64,000 nt of DNA. It comes from Fallopia convolvulus. Lineage: Eukaryota; Streptophyta; Magnoliopsida; Caryophyllales; Polygonaceae. Where the stretch lies: NCBI GenBank assembly GCA_964016875.1, contig OZ024720.1, positions 25,423,742 to 25,487,741 of the forward strand. Reading direction: 5' to 3'. The notes below the pieces were generated by a model. That model did no database searches. It saw only the letters and a list, made by a program, of their open reading frames with translations, and was not told where the DNA came from. The translations under genes were made by a program, and so were the position numbers. Shown piece by piece: positions 1-11,972 of the stretch (its first letter is position 1; each line of letters opens with the position of its first letter).

Positions 1-452
1 TTATAGTAATAGAGGTGAAAAGGAAAGAGAATGAATGATAGAAAGACAAGAAGAAAAAGTGTAGCTAATGGTGGTATTGATTAAGAAGAAAATATCAAAA
101 GAGGTCGAGAAAAGGAACTGCGTTACTCAACATCGCCGTGGAACATCAATGTACTCGAGTGGAATCACCCAAACCCCACGGTACCCCTACATGTTTGTTA
201 CTTGAACGGCTGAACCTTGTTAACTCTAAGTGATACTTTTTCTATTTTTCAAAAATTGTGTCGCGTTCTTAATTTGTGCTCTTTACTTTTGAGATTTGCA
301 TTTTTTATCAAATGGATGTGACATGTCTAACTTTCTATATATACTAATATTGTTGTTTCACAGATGTTGTCTTGCCATAAATATAATTGGCGATTGTATA
401 TTTTTGTGTTCATCTTGAACTCATATAATTATATCTTATTTGTTACTGTCAG
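1..452 (+). other. Intron (or upstream part) of the UBC gene
   Basis: No coding exon is recognisable here. It ends with a splice acceptor (TTACTGTCAG) directly before the first visible UBC exon at 453. The N-terminal half of a RAD6-type E2 is not readable in this stretch, so those exons should lie left of the window. The sequence is AT-rich apart from a patch near 120-200 of unknown origin. Confidence 0.7.
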
Positions 453-1704
453 GTACCTTCAAACTGACTCTTCAATTCAGCGAGGATTATCCAAATAAGC
501 CACCAAGAGTTCACTTTGTCTCTCGGATGTTCCATCCAAATAGTAAGTTCTGAACCATAAGGCACACTTTGAACTTTTATTTTAGGCTTAGATGTCTTTA
601 CCTTTAATCCCAGTGACATCTTGACTGAAATAACACTGATTTGGATTTGTGTCTATTCACTCTCACACACATGTCAGATAAGTGAGATAACTAGTTATCA
701 TAGAACCAGTCGTTCTACCTTGCCTGACATGCTTCATGCCTGTGTGAATTGTCTCCTTAAAATAAATAATGAAAAAGGACATTAGATCTCCTCATGATAC
801 ATGTTTTTTCTTATAATTTCTTCCAGTTCTCTGGTGGATGTTTTGTATTTTTTTCATTGACTTTGAGGCCAAAGAACAGCAAAAGGTGAATTGCTACTGT
901 GTTACCAATCCTTCCATGCTTCTGACTACATGGCTTATACATGGATAATCATCCATGTCACATCTGTTTTGGTTGTGATTTGCTCCATTGTGTCATATTT
1001 CTGTTAATGCTGTATAGCCTATACATACATTTGCGATTAATTTGCTGTAAATTTAGATTCTTTGATGATTTTCTTTGGGTTCATTCTCTTTTATGCTGTT
1101 CTTCAGTCTATGCTGACGGAAGTATTTGCTTGGACATCCTCCAAAATCAGTGGAGCCCTATATATGATGTGGCTGCTATACTTACCTCAATTCAGGTACT
1201 TGTTTTTTGCCCATTAGTCTGTAATTATTCTGATGTGTGAGGATAGTTAGGAGTTGTAGATTTTGTTTTAATCCATCTCATGACTCTTAATCTTATCCTT
1301 ATTTTCTTTTTACTCTGGTCAAGTATAACATATATTTTGTATGCTTACGTAATAGTATCAGCTTTGTTGCTGTCTCATTGACTTGTTACCATTCTCTTAA
1401 TCATACTTATCTTTTCCTCCTTTTCTGGAATGTGTTTACAAGCTTAGGTTGCTTGTTACTGCATTTTCTTGTATAGTGTTGGTGGCTTAATTTGATTGTC
1501 CTGCTCTGTTAATCCTTGCAATTTTCAAATTGCTAATCATATATTAATTTACGTGATTTTACACTGTTGTTGCAGTCACTGCTATGTGATCCCAATCCAA
1601 ATTCTCCAGCTAACTCAGAAGCTCCTCGGCTTTTTAGCGAAAACAAGCGCGACTATAATAGAAGGGTTCGCGAGATTGTTGAGCAAAGCTGGACTGCTGA
1701 CTAA
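453..1704 (+). CDS. RAD6/UBC1-UBC2-type ubiquitin-conjugating enzyme E2, 3' exons
   Basis: Three exons are seen, 453-542, 1107-1195 and 1576-1704 (stop TAA), joined by GT-AG introns in compatible phases. They encode about the last 102 residues of an E2 core: the region FSEDYPNKPP, then FHPN, then the active-site block ADGSICLDILQNQWSP whose Cys accepts ubiquitin, and the C-terminus EQSWTAD. This is the length and ending of plant UBC1/UBC2/UBC3, the RAD6 homologues that with a RING E3 ubiquitinate histone H2B and act in DNA-damage tolerance (family knowledge). No acidic tail follows, as in plant members. The N-terminal exons are outside the window. No frame breaks are seen in the visible part, so the gene is probably functional. 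The neighbouring LRR pseudokinase on the minus strand is convergent. Choice among UBC1, UBC2 and UBC3 orthologues is not possible here. Confidence 0.95.
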
Positions 1705-2694
1705 TTTGTATCTCCAAAGAACGCTTCTGAAGAGCAAGTCTCTTCAAGGACTGATTGTCATCTGGTAATAATATTCTGAAAAATGGAAAGAAGGTCCAAA
1801 TATGTTCTGAAAACCTGTGGGTGTAAAAATAGTATGTGAATGGTTGTTTCTATAAACAAAGATGCTAGTTATTGTCAGTGACATGAACCCTGACTTGCAT
1901 TCATGCAAACTTCAGTGTGCGTTTAGAATGTTGGGTTTTCTTGCAGAGTTGCAGGTTCTTTTTTTCATTTTTTTGAAAAAGGAAAAAAAATTTTGACGAG
2001 CCTAGGGAGTGGACTAGCCTAGCGCATCCTTTTAGATGGAACCTTCAGTTTGGATGAGTCACAAGTTGATCAATAGATAACCTATGTCTTAGATGTACGA
2101 TACAATCAGCTGTGGTGTTACAAAGTTGAGGCACATGAATTAGTTTGACAACCTCAAAGGATTGCAATAAAATTCAAGTGACAGTAATCAACATTTCAAT
2201 CTGCCTTTTAATGCATTAATAACCTGTAAATTATATCACTTTCAATTATAATTTTGTTTAAATTCATTTGACGAGCATGTTTCTTATAATATTTATTTGT
2301 TTTGTAAATATAGTACCTGAAATTATAAAAAATTCAAGATATGTCTTCAGGTGCATCCTCAAGTCACTATTCTCTTACCTTTTGGCTATGGAAAAAAAAA
2401 ACGTAAATAGTTTCCTTTAAATTAGTTCAAAATAACTATTTTTTTTGGATAAAATTTACTAAGAATATAGTGTTTGTTAGATAAATTAAAAAATGATTTG
2501 TGTTTGATAGTAAATTTTGACAAAAAAAACTTTTTTAAATGTTCATTAGAAAAGTTTTTTCTTAGATAATTTCAAAATAAATATTTATATAAAATAGTTA
2601 GAATAATAAAATATTTTTGAATCCAATTTTCGTTACAAAAAGTTTGTAGTGATTTTATCGAAAGTGGAGGGAGTGGTAAGGTGTTTTTGTCAAT
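1705..2694. other. UBC 3' flank; distal copy of a duplicated spacer
   Basis: This holds the UBC 3' UTR and downstream spacer. From about 1926 (AGAATGTT, then a T-rich run, then GACGAGCCTAGGGAGTGGA at 1996-2014) it matches the block starting near 15826 beside the kinase gene. The two are therefore copies of one spacer. 2390-2640 is AT-rich and extra relative to the second copy. No gene is seen. Confidence 0.65.
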
Positions 2695-2782
2695 TTATGA
2701 AAAAATATTAATTTTAATTTTTTCACTTGATGAAAAGTGGCACAAATTTCTACATATTTGGTTTCTATTTTAGTATTGTATT
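2695..2782. repeat. 88-bp perfect direct repeat, left copy
   Basis: Base for base it is identical to 15131-15218 by eye; flanking bases differ on both sides. The pair brackets a 12,348-bp segment (2783-15130) that contains the copia element. A third, diverged copy is near 15970-16060. Confidence 0.9.
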
Positions 2783-4030
2783 AGTTGATGTACCCGTGCC
2801 CTGTACGGGATTTTTAATAGTTATTTAATATACTTATTGTAAATAAGTACTTATTTCAAGTGAAGTTAATAATTATTTTTAAATAAAAAATATAATTTAA
2901 TTTTAATAACTTCATATAATTTAACCTCCAAATACTAAATAAAATAACCAATAAGAAAATATGTTTAAAATAACTATAAGACTAAAATAAGAAAAATATG
3001 CTCGAAACAATGTTTGAGAAAGAAAATTCATATTGTAATATTGCAATAATTTGCATTGGGTCTGCACACAACCTAATTTTTCTCTTTGTGCTTCAAAGTT
3101 TTTTGGATCTGGAAGTGAAAAGTTGATCTTCTGTAAGTTTATCTCCATTATCATCATATAGGATTAGCATTCATGTTTTTTTGATAAGGGATTAGCATTC
3201 ATTTGAACACTTAGAAGGAGTAAGTGGTTCATTCGACGATACATTGCAGTATAGTCTAGGCTCAAATGCGGTTTGTGGCCTACATAAGGTGATTACAAAT
3301 AGGATAGATGAATTCGACTTTAATTATAGTATATTGATATTAACTAATAAGAAAATATTTTCATAATTTGTATTATAAAAATTTTAACGGAATTTTTTTA
3401 TATAAAAAATTTCTACATGATGACATTATTGAAAAAAATTCTATATGATAAATCTTGTTGAAATTTCCACGCATTTGAGAAAATGAAGATTAATCAAAGT
3501 TTATAATGAAATGATAAATCTATATACTATCCTATAATTTCTACATGAAACATGTTATTGAATCTTTTAAAATCTTGTCGTCATCATTTGTATTGCTTAA
3601 ATAATTTATATTAAAAAATTATCTTATTATTTTTTTACATTTGGGATATTTATTTAGTGAATAAGAAGAAAAAATAATCTTAAAACTGTAGGGATGTACA
3701 CATATATTTAAAATAGGAACAATTATTTCTACATAAAAAAATCAAAAATTATTTTTATGTAATTATTTAATATAAATTGATCCTGAAATACTATTATTTA
3801 ATATATATTGATCTTACAAAGTTACGTCCATGTTAGATATTGTTTGATGAAATTATTTCATATAAAATGATCTTAAAAATACAATTATTTAATAATTACT
3901 TCATAAAATTGATCTACGTAATTATTTAAAAGTACAAATTGAACTACTCAATAAGGAAATATAATTATCGAATATGAAGAAAAAGTAACCTTTAGGGATA
4001 TATATGAATAGAATACAATAAATTTAATCC
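2783..4030. other. AT-rich inserted spacer, no gene
   Basis: It begins just after the 88-bp repeat with a short palindromic patch (CCCGTGCCCTGTACGGG, about 2793-2809) and is otherwise very AT-rich. Short motifs such as AATTATTTAATATAAATTGATC recur and continue on the far side of the copia element at 15009-15130, so both parts formed one block before the copia insertion. No reading frame is convincing. The origin of the block is unknown. Confidence 0.6.
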
Positions 4031-4035
4031 TTTTA

Positions 4036-5092
4036 TGTTGGATCGTAAACGGTTAGCAAAGAGCTTGGGAACTAGCAATTGAGTTGTTCCCAAGGCAGCG
4101 GAAGTAAACAGTTCGCAAGTATGAAAGACAGTAAAAACACAGTTCCTTTATAGAAGAACCCACTACAACCAACTAGTTGTATGGGTAAACCTCTACCTCC
4201 GCTTGGAGGATTTTGAATGACTTACTTGTATTGATTGTTTTGTTCCTTAGTTACAACAGCCGAATTCACACTTCTCTGTTCCTACGAGTTCTTCCTAACT
4301 CTAGCAACACTAGTAAATCCTCTCAACTGAGTTCCTAAGCTCACAACAGCAAATTACAAATAACTCAAACCTTGCACCGACTTCTCAGTTCCCTTGTCCT
4401 TGGAAACTTCGGCTTCACCGTCGTTGAGATCACACACTCGCCGACGGGGACTTCTCTTCCTTTTCTTTCTTTTCTCAGGTGTGGGTGTTTGAGAGTTCTG
4501 GGAGAAGTACTCAATCCGAGTACTATTCATTTGGCTTTATAGTCCAGGTTAGCTTGGGCAGTCGCATCTTTCATTTGTGTCTAAAATGCCCTTTGCTTGA
4601 TGCCCAAGTTGTACTTTCTTCACATGTGACTTTGGTTTGAACTAGGTCAACTTCTTGGATCAATCGGACCGTTGGATGAAGCGTGATAGTCTGATCCTCA
4701 GACTGTTCCTTCGGGCTGTCCGAGACAAAATCCCGCGATCTGCGCTGAACGGTCGTTGTCCTCACATGTGAGTTCCCCTGTCATGGGAACTGTCTTCTTC
4801 AGAGTTCCCTTGATGGAAACTCTTCATCGTTGTAAGTTTGTGTTCTCTTGATCATTTCTAGGAGTTCCCATTTCATGGGAACTTTCCTCTTCAGAGTTCC
4901 CTTGATGGAAACTCTGCATTGTGACCTGTTGTGGCTTTTGGTCATTCATAGGAGTTCTTGGCTGTACCTGTGTTCCTTAGAATACTTGAACAAACCACAT
5001 TAGTTCCCTATGGTGTTTGTCATTATCAAAACTCGGAGTATTACATCGTTGATCCGTCGTTTAGAACCAGAGGTCCCAACAACGTTCCAATA
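4036..5092 (-). repeat. 3' LTR of Sirevirus-like element
   Basis: It starts TGTTGGATCGTAAACGG on the plus strand and ends TTCCAATA, where the partner LTR ends TCCCAACA, so the terminal CA has decayed to TA. It matches 13950-15008 along its whole length with scattered differences. It is preceded by TSD TTTTA. Confidence 0.93.
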
Positions 5093-5344
5093 ATTTCCCC
5101 CTTTTTGATGATGACAAACCCATCACAAAATATGCAAGTATTTCAATGAATGATATGCTGAGGAGTTCCTAAGTAAGATTTTGGGAAGTCACTTCTAGTG
5201 AAACAATTTGATTTGGGGAGCCACTTCTGATGAGACACTTAGTTCTTACTTAGCTTTTTATGCAATTATTCCCCCTTAGATTATGCGTGGTCTGTGATAA
5301 CTTAAACTTTTAACTCATCTCGCATTTTTGTCTTTCCCCCTTTT
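5093..5344 (-). other. Polypurine tract region with three PPT-like tracts
   Basis: On the minus strand AAAAAGGGGGAAAT (5093-5106) abuts the 3' LTR and is the expected plus-strand primer. Two further tracts lie internally: AAGGGGGAA at 5269-5277 and AAAAGGGGGAAA at 5333-5344. The first and third are both preceded by a variant of GTCATCATCA. Repeated PPTs are a known trait of Sireviruses. Confidence 0.75.
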
Positions 5345-5496
5345 GACATCATCGAAAACCAGTAAAAAATAATAGGAAATAAGGGAACACACGATCAAAT
5401 TAAAGACCAATGCATTACTTAAGAAAATATTTACAATGGGAACTCAAGTACAATTTTTGTGGTCATTTTTGGATTAAGGGAAAAACATGGGAGAGA

Positions 5497-7874
5497 TCAT
5501 GGGGCTTGAGGGAACAGGGCATCACAGAGACGCGTCAGGATTTGTGTAAGCTTTTCTTGTCCTCTGGCCAACACTGCTTGATCCCTGGCAATCTGGTCGA
5601 GGGTGTTGGCGATACGGAGCAACACTTGAGAGTTCCCCTCTTGTTCACCAGACTCCAGTTGAGCCGCTTCCTCTACAGGCTCAGAGTGCCTCATCTTCTG
5701 GACAACAGAAATGTCCAGTTCCCTTCCAAGCTCTATTTCGTCCTTAGAGGCGTCGTAGAGACCCTCTTTTTGTAGGAGCTTCTTTATCAGCCCAGAGTAG
5801 GGAAGAGAATGGGACTTGGAAGCCATGCACTTCTCCATGTGCCCAAGGATTATTCTGTGAAGGTTGATGGGCTTCTTGAGGAGGAAGTGATAGAGGATGA
5901 TGGCATCAGAGATGTTGATGACCAGACGCTTCTCCTGGCAAGGGATCACCACATTGATGATGAATTGGTGAGCGAGCTTGGCGACCAGGGAGAGATGGTG
6001 CGTTGACAGCACTTTAGAGGGAACTCGACCCTCAAAGATAGTATTGCACACCTCGGCGCTATTGAAGTCGCCCTAGAGCTTGTTGGGCAACTCATTGAGC
6101 CCTTGACCTGGGACCTGGAGCTGAAGGCGGATTGTTGATGTTGTAAAAATGAACTCGTCGCCTTCGTGGGAGAGAGTTCCCTGAGTGCAGTCGTTGGTGA
6201 TAGTGAAGTTATTGTAGAATTGACGCACTTGCGAGGGATCTACGCTCATAGTTTCTTAGAAGAGATTCTCCCAGCCCTAGGCCTTGATCAGGTCCCATAG
6301 TTCCCCGAGGCCGTTGTCGTTTAGCACGTCTTCTGAAACGATAAGTGGAGGAAGGAGCTTCCTGCGCTCATCCACATGGTACTTTGTGGAAGAGGTCCCC
6401 TTCCCCTTCTTTGTAGTGCTTTTGGACGTGTTCCCCCTAGAGACCATTCGAGGTCCTTTCAGCTGAGGAGGTGCAGCCGCTTCAATCATGAGCACGCGGT
6501 CCCTTGGCTGTTGGGAACTCGTGGACACCACCATTTGGTGTCCAGGTGTTGGGATTCGTGCTTGCTCCTTAGCAGCTGGAGCTTCTTCTTCTTCTTCGAC
6601 CTCATCATGGGAGGTCCCTTCTTCCTCGGAGGAGCTCGAGCTTGATCCCTCCGCGTCATCTTCGGGATGACTTGTTGTTGCCCCAACACCACCAGCAGGT
6701 GTGGGGTCCCTTGTCTCCGTGGGCTCTTCAGGAGCCACCTTCTTTGGGGACTTTGTCCCTTGGTCAGCTGTGTGCTCAGAGGGGTCCCTGTTGAGCTCTT
6801 CTTCTATTGCCTTGAGCTGGGCCTCCTCCTCTACGGTTCCCATGATAATAGGAGGAGGGTCCTTGTTCATTTTGCCGATGACCACGGAGAGAGGGAGATC
6901 ATCGTCGTCCGAGGTAAGGGCGACGACACTTTTGGATGGTGAGGGAGAGGGGAGTTTTGTGGTGGTGGGGGATGTGGTGGAAGAAGGAAGAGAAGAAGAA
7001 ATGGGAGTAGAGAGTTGGGTAGAAGGAGGAGGAATGGTTTTGGTAACCTCGGGAGTAGAGATCCCCGAGGTAGGAATGGGAGAGCTGAATGTGTGTTTTG
7101 GTGAGGAAGGAGGAGAAAGAGTCTTGTGAGGTGGGGGTGGAGTTGGAGTTCCTGTTGGTATGGGAACGGAAGGAAGTGAAGAAGGTGGAGTTCCTTTTTG
7201 AGTGGAACAGAAGGAGGTGGTGGATGAGTCTGTTGTTTCGTGGGAGGAGGTTTAGGAGGTCCCTCAGTTATGGGAAGAGGGAGAGAGGAAGAGGAAGGGA
7301 GTAGACTCTGGGATTGGGAGGTCCCATCGTCGGTTTTGAAAGCGTATGGAAGTTTGGTCATACAGGAACTCTCCTTGGAGCAGTTCAAGTATTCCTCAAA
7401 CTTGAAGTGGGGCTTTTTCCTGGGCTCCGAGAATTCAGAGACCGCAATATGTTTGCGTTTTTTGGATTTGGAGGGATCGTTGGAATGTTTGGATTTTTTG
7501 GGTTTTGAGGGGTCTTTGGAGGAGTGGCGTCGTTTGGATGAATGGCGGTGTTTGGATTTTCGGGGTTTCTCATTGGAGGGACGAGCATCTCCGAAATTGT
7601 CAACGATGACAACGCCGGAGGAGGTGTTGGTGGTTGAAGGAGGAGGAAGGGATTCAGAAGAGGTGGTTTAAGAAGTCCAGGCCACAGTGTCGTCGGCCGG
7701 AGGAGGAGGAGGGGGCAAGAAAGGGCTTACTTGGTTGTAGAGCCCTTGCATAAGAACATCCTTCATAATTGGGTCTTGCTCTTTCTCAATCTCTTTCAAT
7801 TGAGGGATGAAGAGGATTCGAGGGTTGGCATGTACCCACTCTTTGATCTGGGCAAAGGTGTGTTGAGGGGCCAT
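5497..7874 (-). pseudogene. Third ORF (env-like/extra ORF) of the copia element, broken
   Basis: An ATG at 7872-7874 opens a frame starting MAPQHTFAQIKEWVHANPR that ends at a stop at 7668. After a proline- and serine-rich low-complexity stretch, frames at 6277-6885 (acidic, Glu/Ser-rich, then a basic Lys/Thr/Ser stretch) and 5497-6051 (helical, ending LCDALFPQAP) appear to continue the same protein, with frameshifts between. The position after RNase H and before the PPT matches the extra ORF of Sireviruses, often called env-like. I see no convincing signal peptide or fusion-type membrane segment, so an envelope role is not supported by the sequence. Function is unknown. Confidence 0.65.
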
Positions 7875-8628
7875 TTTTGTAAGGTTTTTTTTGAAGGTTT
7901 TGGAGGTTTCTTGAAAAAGGGAGTGAAAGGGATGTGGAGAAGAAGAATGGCAGAGATGGAAGATGGAATAAGATCCCAAAAATGGCAAATGAGGGTTTTA
8001 AGGAGAGAAGGGGCGAAGGGTAGAAAGGGAAGTGGAAAACCTCGATAACCGTCGCCCAATGAACATGGGGCATCGTTTCAACTTCCATAGCACGCTTCTG
8101 GACACGCGTCACGATCTCTCGGGAAGTCCTTTTCAAAATTTAAATACTTGGCCTTTAACGCTTCAGAGCCTCTGACACAAAAGTCCGCTTCCCAAGTGAC
8201 GGTTCGTCTTTGTAGATGAGTCAGCGTTCCCTTGCTAGTATTTATCAGTTCCCATGATCTTATCAAGGTCAGGGAGAGTGAAGTGGTTAAGGGAACTTCA
8301 CACTCATCCTTTTGTGGGGCTAGGGAACTCAAAAGGGAACCAGACAATTTGCGACTCGATAAAGGAGTGAATATTTTGGCTCATGAGAAGCGTTTGTCTG
8401 ATCCCTAGCTTAAGGTGGGTTATATGATCAACCGTCATCATGGCTTGTAAAGAGGGATAAATGGAACTCTGGTTGATCATTTTGGGCCAAAAGAAATAGA
8501 GTTACTTTGTACACATTTATCTTTGGACTAGTAATCATGGCATAGTGAAAGCAATAAGTCTAAGTTCCCTATCATGCAATCTTGTATAAACTATTCAGGC
8601 ATTGAGGGAGAAACAAACAGGGACTTGT
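7875..8628 (-). other. Spacer between pol and third ORF of copia element
   Basis: No conserved domain is readable here. The stretch lies between the pol stop at 8629 and the ATG of the third ORF at 7874 and probably includes a leader for that ORF. Confidence 0.5.
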
Positions 8629-11600
8629 TTAGTTTAGAGTTATCATCCCTAGGAGCATTCGAAAACGCTGGTAGGGACGTCTGTCTAAAGCTTTGGTGAG
8701 AATGTCCGCAATTTGCTCTTCAGTTCTACAGTGTTCCATCGAGATGTTCCCACTTTCAACATTGTCACGTAGAAAGTGATGCCTTATATCTATATGCTTA
8801 GTTCTAGAATGATGCACATGATTTTTGGAAATGTTTATGGCACTAGTGTTATCACAAAGTATGGGAACTGGGCCAAAAGACATACCGTAATCCTGGAGTT
8901 GTGACTTAAGCCATAGAACTTGGGAACAACAAGATGCGACAGCCACATATTCTGCTTCAGCTGTGGAGAGTTCCACTGAATTTTGCTTTTTAGATCCCCA
9001 TGAGACTAAGCATGACCCTAGGAACTAGGCCATTCCAGATGTGCTCTTTCTATCAACCAGGTGCCCTGCAAAGTCCACATTTGTGTATGCAATGAGCTCA
9101 AGGGAACTGTTCCTTGGATACTAGAGGCACAAGTTATCGTTCCCTTTGAGATACCTGAAAATTCTCTTCACCTCTTTCAGGTGTGATTCCATAGGGTTAG
9201 CTTGAAAACGAGCACAAAGACATACGGAGAACATGATATCAGGTCTACTAGCTGTTAAGTAGAGAAGGGACCCGATCATACCTCGATAGTTCCGTTGGTC
9301 CACACTAATACCCGTTTCATCCGCATTGAGCCTTGAATTTGGTGAGATGGGAGTGCCAATGGGCTTGGAGTGTTCCATCCCATACTTCACACGCATTTCC
9401 TTGATGTATTTCTGTTGATTAATCTTTGTTCCCTCCTTGGTTTGGGATATTTGAAGTCCCAGGAAGAACGTGAGTTCCCCAATGAGACTCATCTCAAACT
9501 CACTGCTCATGAGGTCCTTAAAGTTCTCTACAAGAGTTTCGTTAGTTGCTCCAAAAACAATGTCATCAACATAGACTTGCACAATCAAAATGTCTTTAGA
9601 CTCTTTCTTTAAAAACAAAGTCTTGTCTATGGAACCTCGAAGGTATCCATGGGACAAGAGGAATTGAGCAAACCTATCATACCAAGCTCGGGGAGCTTGT
9701 TTGATTCCGTAGAGTGCCCTCTCCAGGAAGTAGACATGGTTGGGTTGCTTCTCATCTTCGAATCCTGGGGGTTGAGCCACATATACTTCTTCCTTTGAGA
9801 TGTCCATTGAGGAAGGCTGTTTTCACATCCATTTGATAAAGCTTGAATCCCTTGTGAGCAGCATAGACAATTAGAAGTCTGATGGCCTCGATCCTGGCAA
9901 CCGGTGCGAAGGTCTCATCGTAGTCAATTCCTTCCTCTTGCCTGTAGCCTTGTGCCACTAGCCTAGCCTTGTTTCTTGCTATAGCCCCAGTATCATCGAG
10001 CTTGTTCCTAAAGACCCATCGAGTTCCTATGATGTTCTTGTTCTTGGGCCTAGGAACTAGCTTCCAAACTTTGTTCCTCTCGAACTGGTGGAGCTCCTCT
10101 TGCATGGCTTGGATCCAATCTGGGTCCTTCAAAGCTTCTTTGATATTTTTGGGTTCCACTATTGAAACAAACGCGTTAAAAGCACAAAAATTATTGAGAG
10201 AGGAGCGAGTTTGTACACCTTTATCATAAGGGGATATGATGTTCTCAATGGGGTGATCCTTCCTTTGTTGAAAGTTTCTTGTATGAGTGGGTTCCCTTGC
10301 ACTTGCATCATCTTCAGTGGAGGCTTCTTTGTCATGGGAACACTCATCTTCAGCTTCTTCATTGAGTGTTTCTTCAGATATTCCTGGCAAGTTCCCTCTT
10401 TGTTCCCCCTGAACACTTGATTCTGGTAGGGTATTGTCTTGGGGAACAAGAGAGTTGGAGTTGTCTTGTAATTCTTCTGAGGAGGGAACTTCGAGGGAGG
10501 TTTGATAAGTGAGAGTGGGATCTCCGTCGTTGTTCCCTGGTTGTGGGATGTTGCTTGCACTTGGATAGTCTTCATCCCTCTTCCTTGGCTCATCATCATC
10601 ATCATCATCGTCTTCTTGTCTGACCAGTTTGAACAGAGTTCCCTTCCCTTGGGTCTCTGTTCCCATCTTTACGGATTTCTCGTTGAAGACGACATGGATG
10701 CTTTCTTCTATCTTCTTGGTCCTTTTGTTGAAAACCCTGTAAGCTTTGCTTTGAGATGAGTATCCCAGGAAGATCCCTTCGTCGCTTCTGGGATCGAATT
10801 TTCCAAAATTGTCTTTGCCATTGTTATGGACAAAGCATGTGCATCCGAAGGTCCTTAGATGGGAGATGTTTGGTTTTCTCCCCTTGATGAGCTCGTAGGA
10901 TGTCTTCTTGATCAAGGGTCTTGTCATGGCTCGGTTCAAGATGTATGTAGTTGTAGAGATGGCTTCAACCCAGAAATACTCAGGAACTCTGCTTTCAATC
11001 ATCATGGTCCTCGCCATATCCTCCAGGGTTCTGTTCTTTCTCTCGACAACTCCATTTTGCTGAGGAGTGCGAGGAGCTGAGAAATTGTGGGAGATCCCAT
11101 TTTTGTCACAGAAGTTCAGGAACTCTGAGTTTTGGAACTCAGTTCCATGGTCAGATCTGATGGCTTTCAGCTTTAGCCCCAAGCTTACTTCTGTTCTTTT
11201 GATGAAGGGCTCGAATTCTTCAAATGCTTGTGATTTTCCCTTCAAGAAGATAACCCAGGTGAATCTTGAAAAATCATCAATTAAAACATACATGTACCTT
11301 TTTCCACCGTAGCTGGCCGTTCTCATGGGACCATAGAGATCCATGTGAATTAGTTCTAAGGACCTGGTTGTGCTTACCACCTTCTTGGGTTTAAAGGAGT
11401 TCCTGGTTTGTTTCCCTCGAACACATGCTTCACACATTTTGACTCCTTCGAGATTGATCCGTGGAAGACCAATGACCAGATCTTGGAGATAAAGCTTCAG
11501 GATTTGATTTACACCTGCATGTCCCAGTCTTCGATGCCAGAGTTCCGTGTCATCTTGGGAACTCGCAAGGCACAACTTCATTATTGGTTCAAAGTCAGTA

Positions 11601-11959
11601 TCCACCACATACACATTGTTGTATCTTCTTCCTCTCAGAATTATTTTGTTGGTCTTCTTGTTGATGACGAGGCATTCTTCTGAGTCGAAAGTGACGATGT
11701 TGTTCCCTTGATCACACATCTGGGAGACACTCAAAAGATTGTATCCCAGATCCTTTACCAAATTTACGTTGCTAACTTTGATAGATCTATTGAGCAACAC
11801 TTCTCCTTTTCCAATAACTTCTCCCTTGTTTTTGTTGCCAAATGAGACATGGCCTCCTTCGGCATGAGTGTGGAGTGAGATGAGGATATCTTTGTTTCCT
11901 GTCATATGGTTCGAGCATCCGCTATCTATGAACCATGTATTGTTCCCTCTCACTGCCAC
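8629..11959 (-). pseudogene. Copia pol: protease, integrase, reverse transcriptase, RNase H (broken)
   Basis: Reading on the minus strand from 11959: protease site DSGCSNHMTG; integrase zinc finger (HRRLGHAG ... CEACVRGK) and core with its D, D and E (IHMDLYG, RSDHGTEFQ, QQNGVVERKN); then FGCTCFVHN ... GIFLGYS; then reverse transcriptase beginning GTRWVFRNK ... KARLVAQGY. A frameshift near 9800 moves the frame; 9121-9807 continues with the catalytic box YVDDIVFG. In-frame TAG codons stand at 9121-9123 and 9025-9027. RNase H follows to the stop at 8629 (STAEAEYVA, DNTSAI, HIDIRHHFLRD). Gag is upstream in the same direction. All catalytic motifs are intact but the frame is not, so the enzyme cannot be made in full from this copy. 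Confidence 0.93.
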
Positions 11960-11972
11960 CTACAGGGAAAAG

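Noticed and set aside
941..1240. Reading frame at 941-1240 as a separate small gene
   Set aside because: It only overlaps the UBC exon 1107-1195 with translated intron on either side.
6284..7671. Many overlapping plus-strand ORFs rich in Glu/Ser/Gly
   Set aside because: They are shadows of the low-complexity third ORF of the copia element on the minus strand.
5497..7874. Third ORF of the copia element as a true envelope gene
   Set aside because: No signal peptide, fusion peptide or clear transmembrane segment could be read; only position supports the env-like name.
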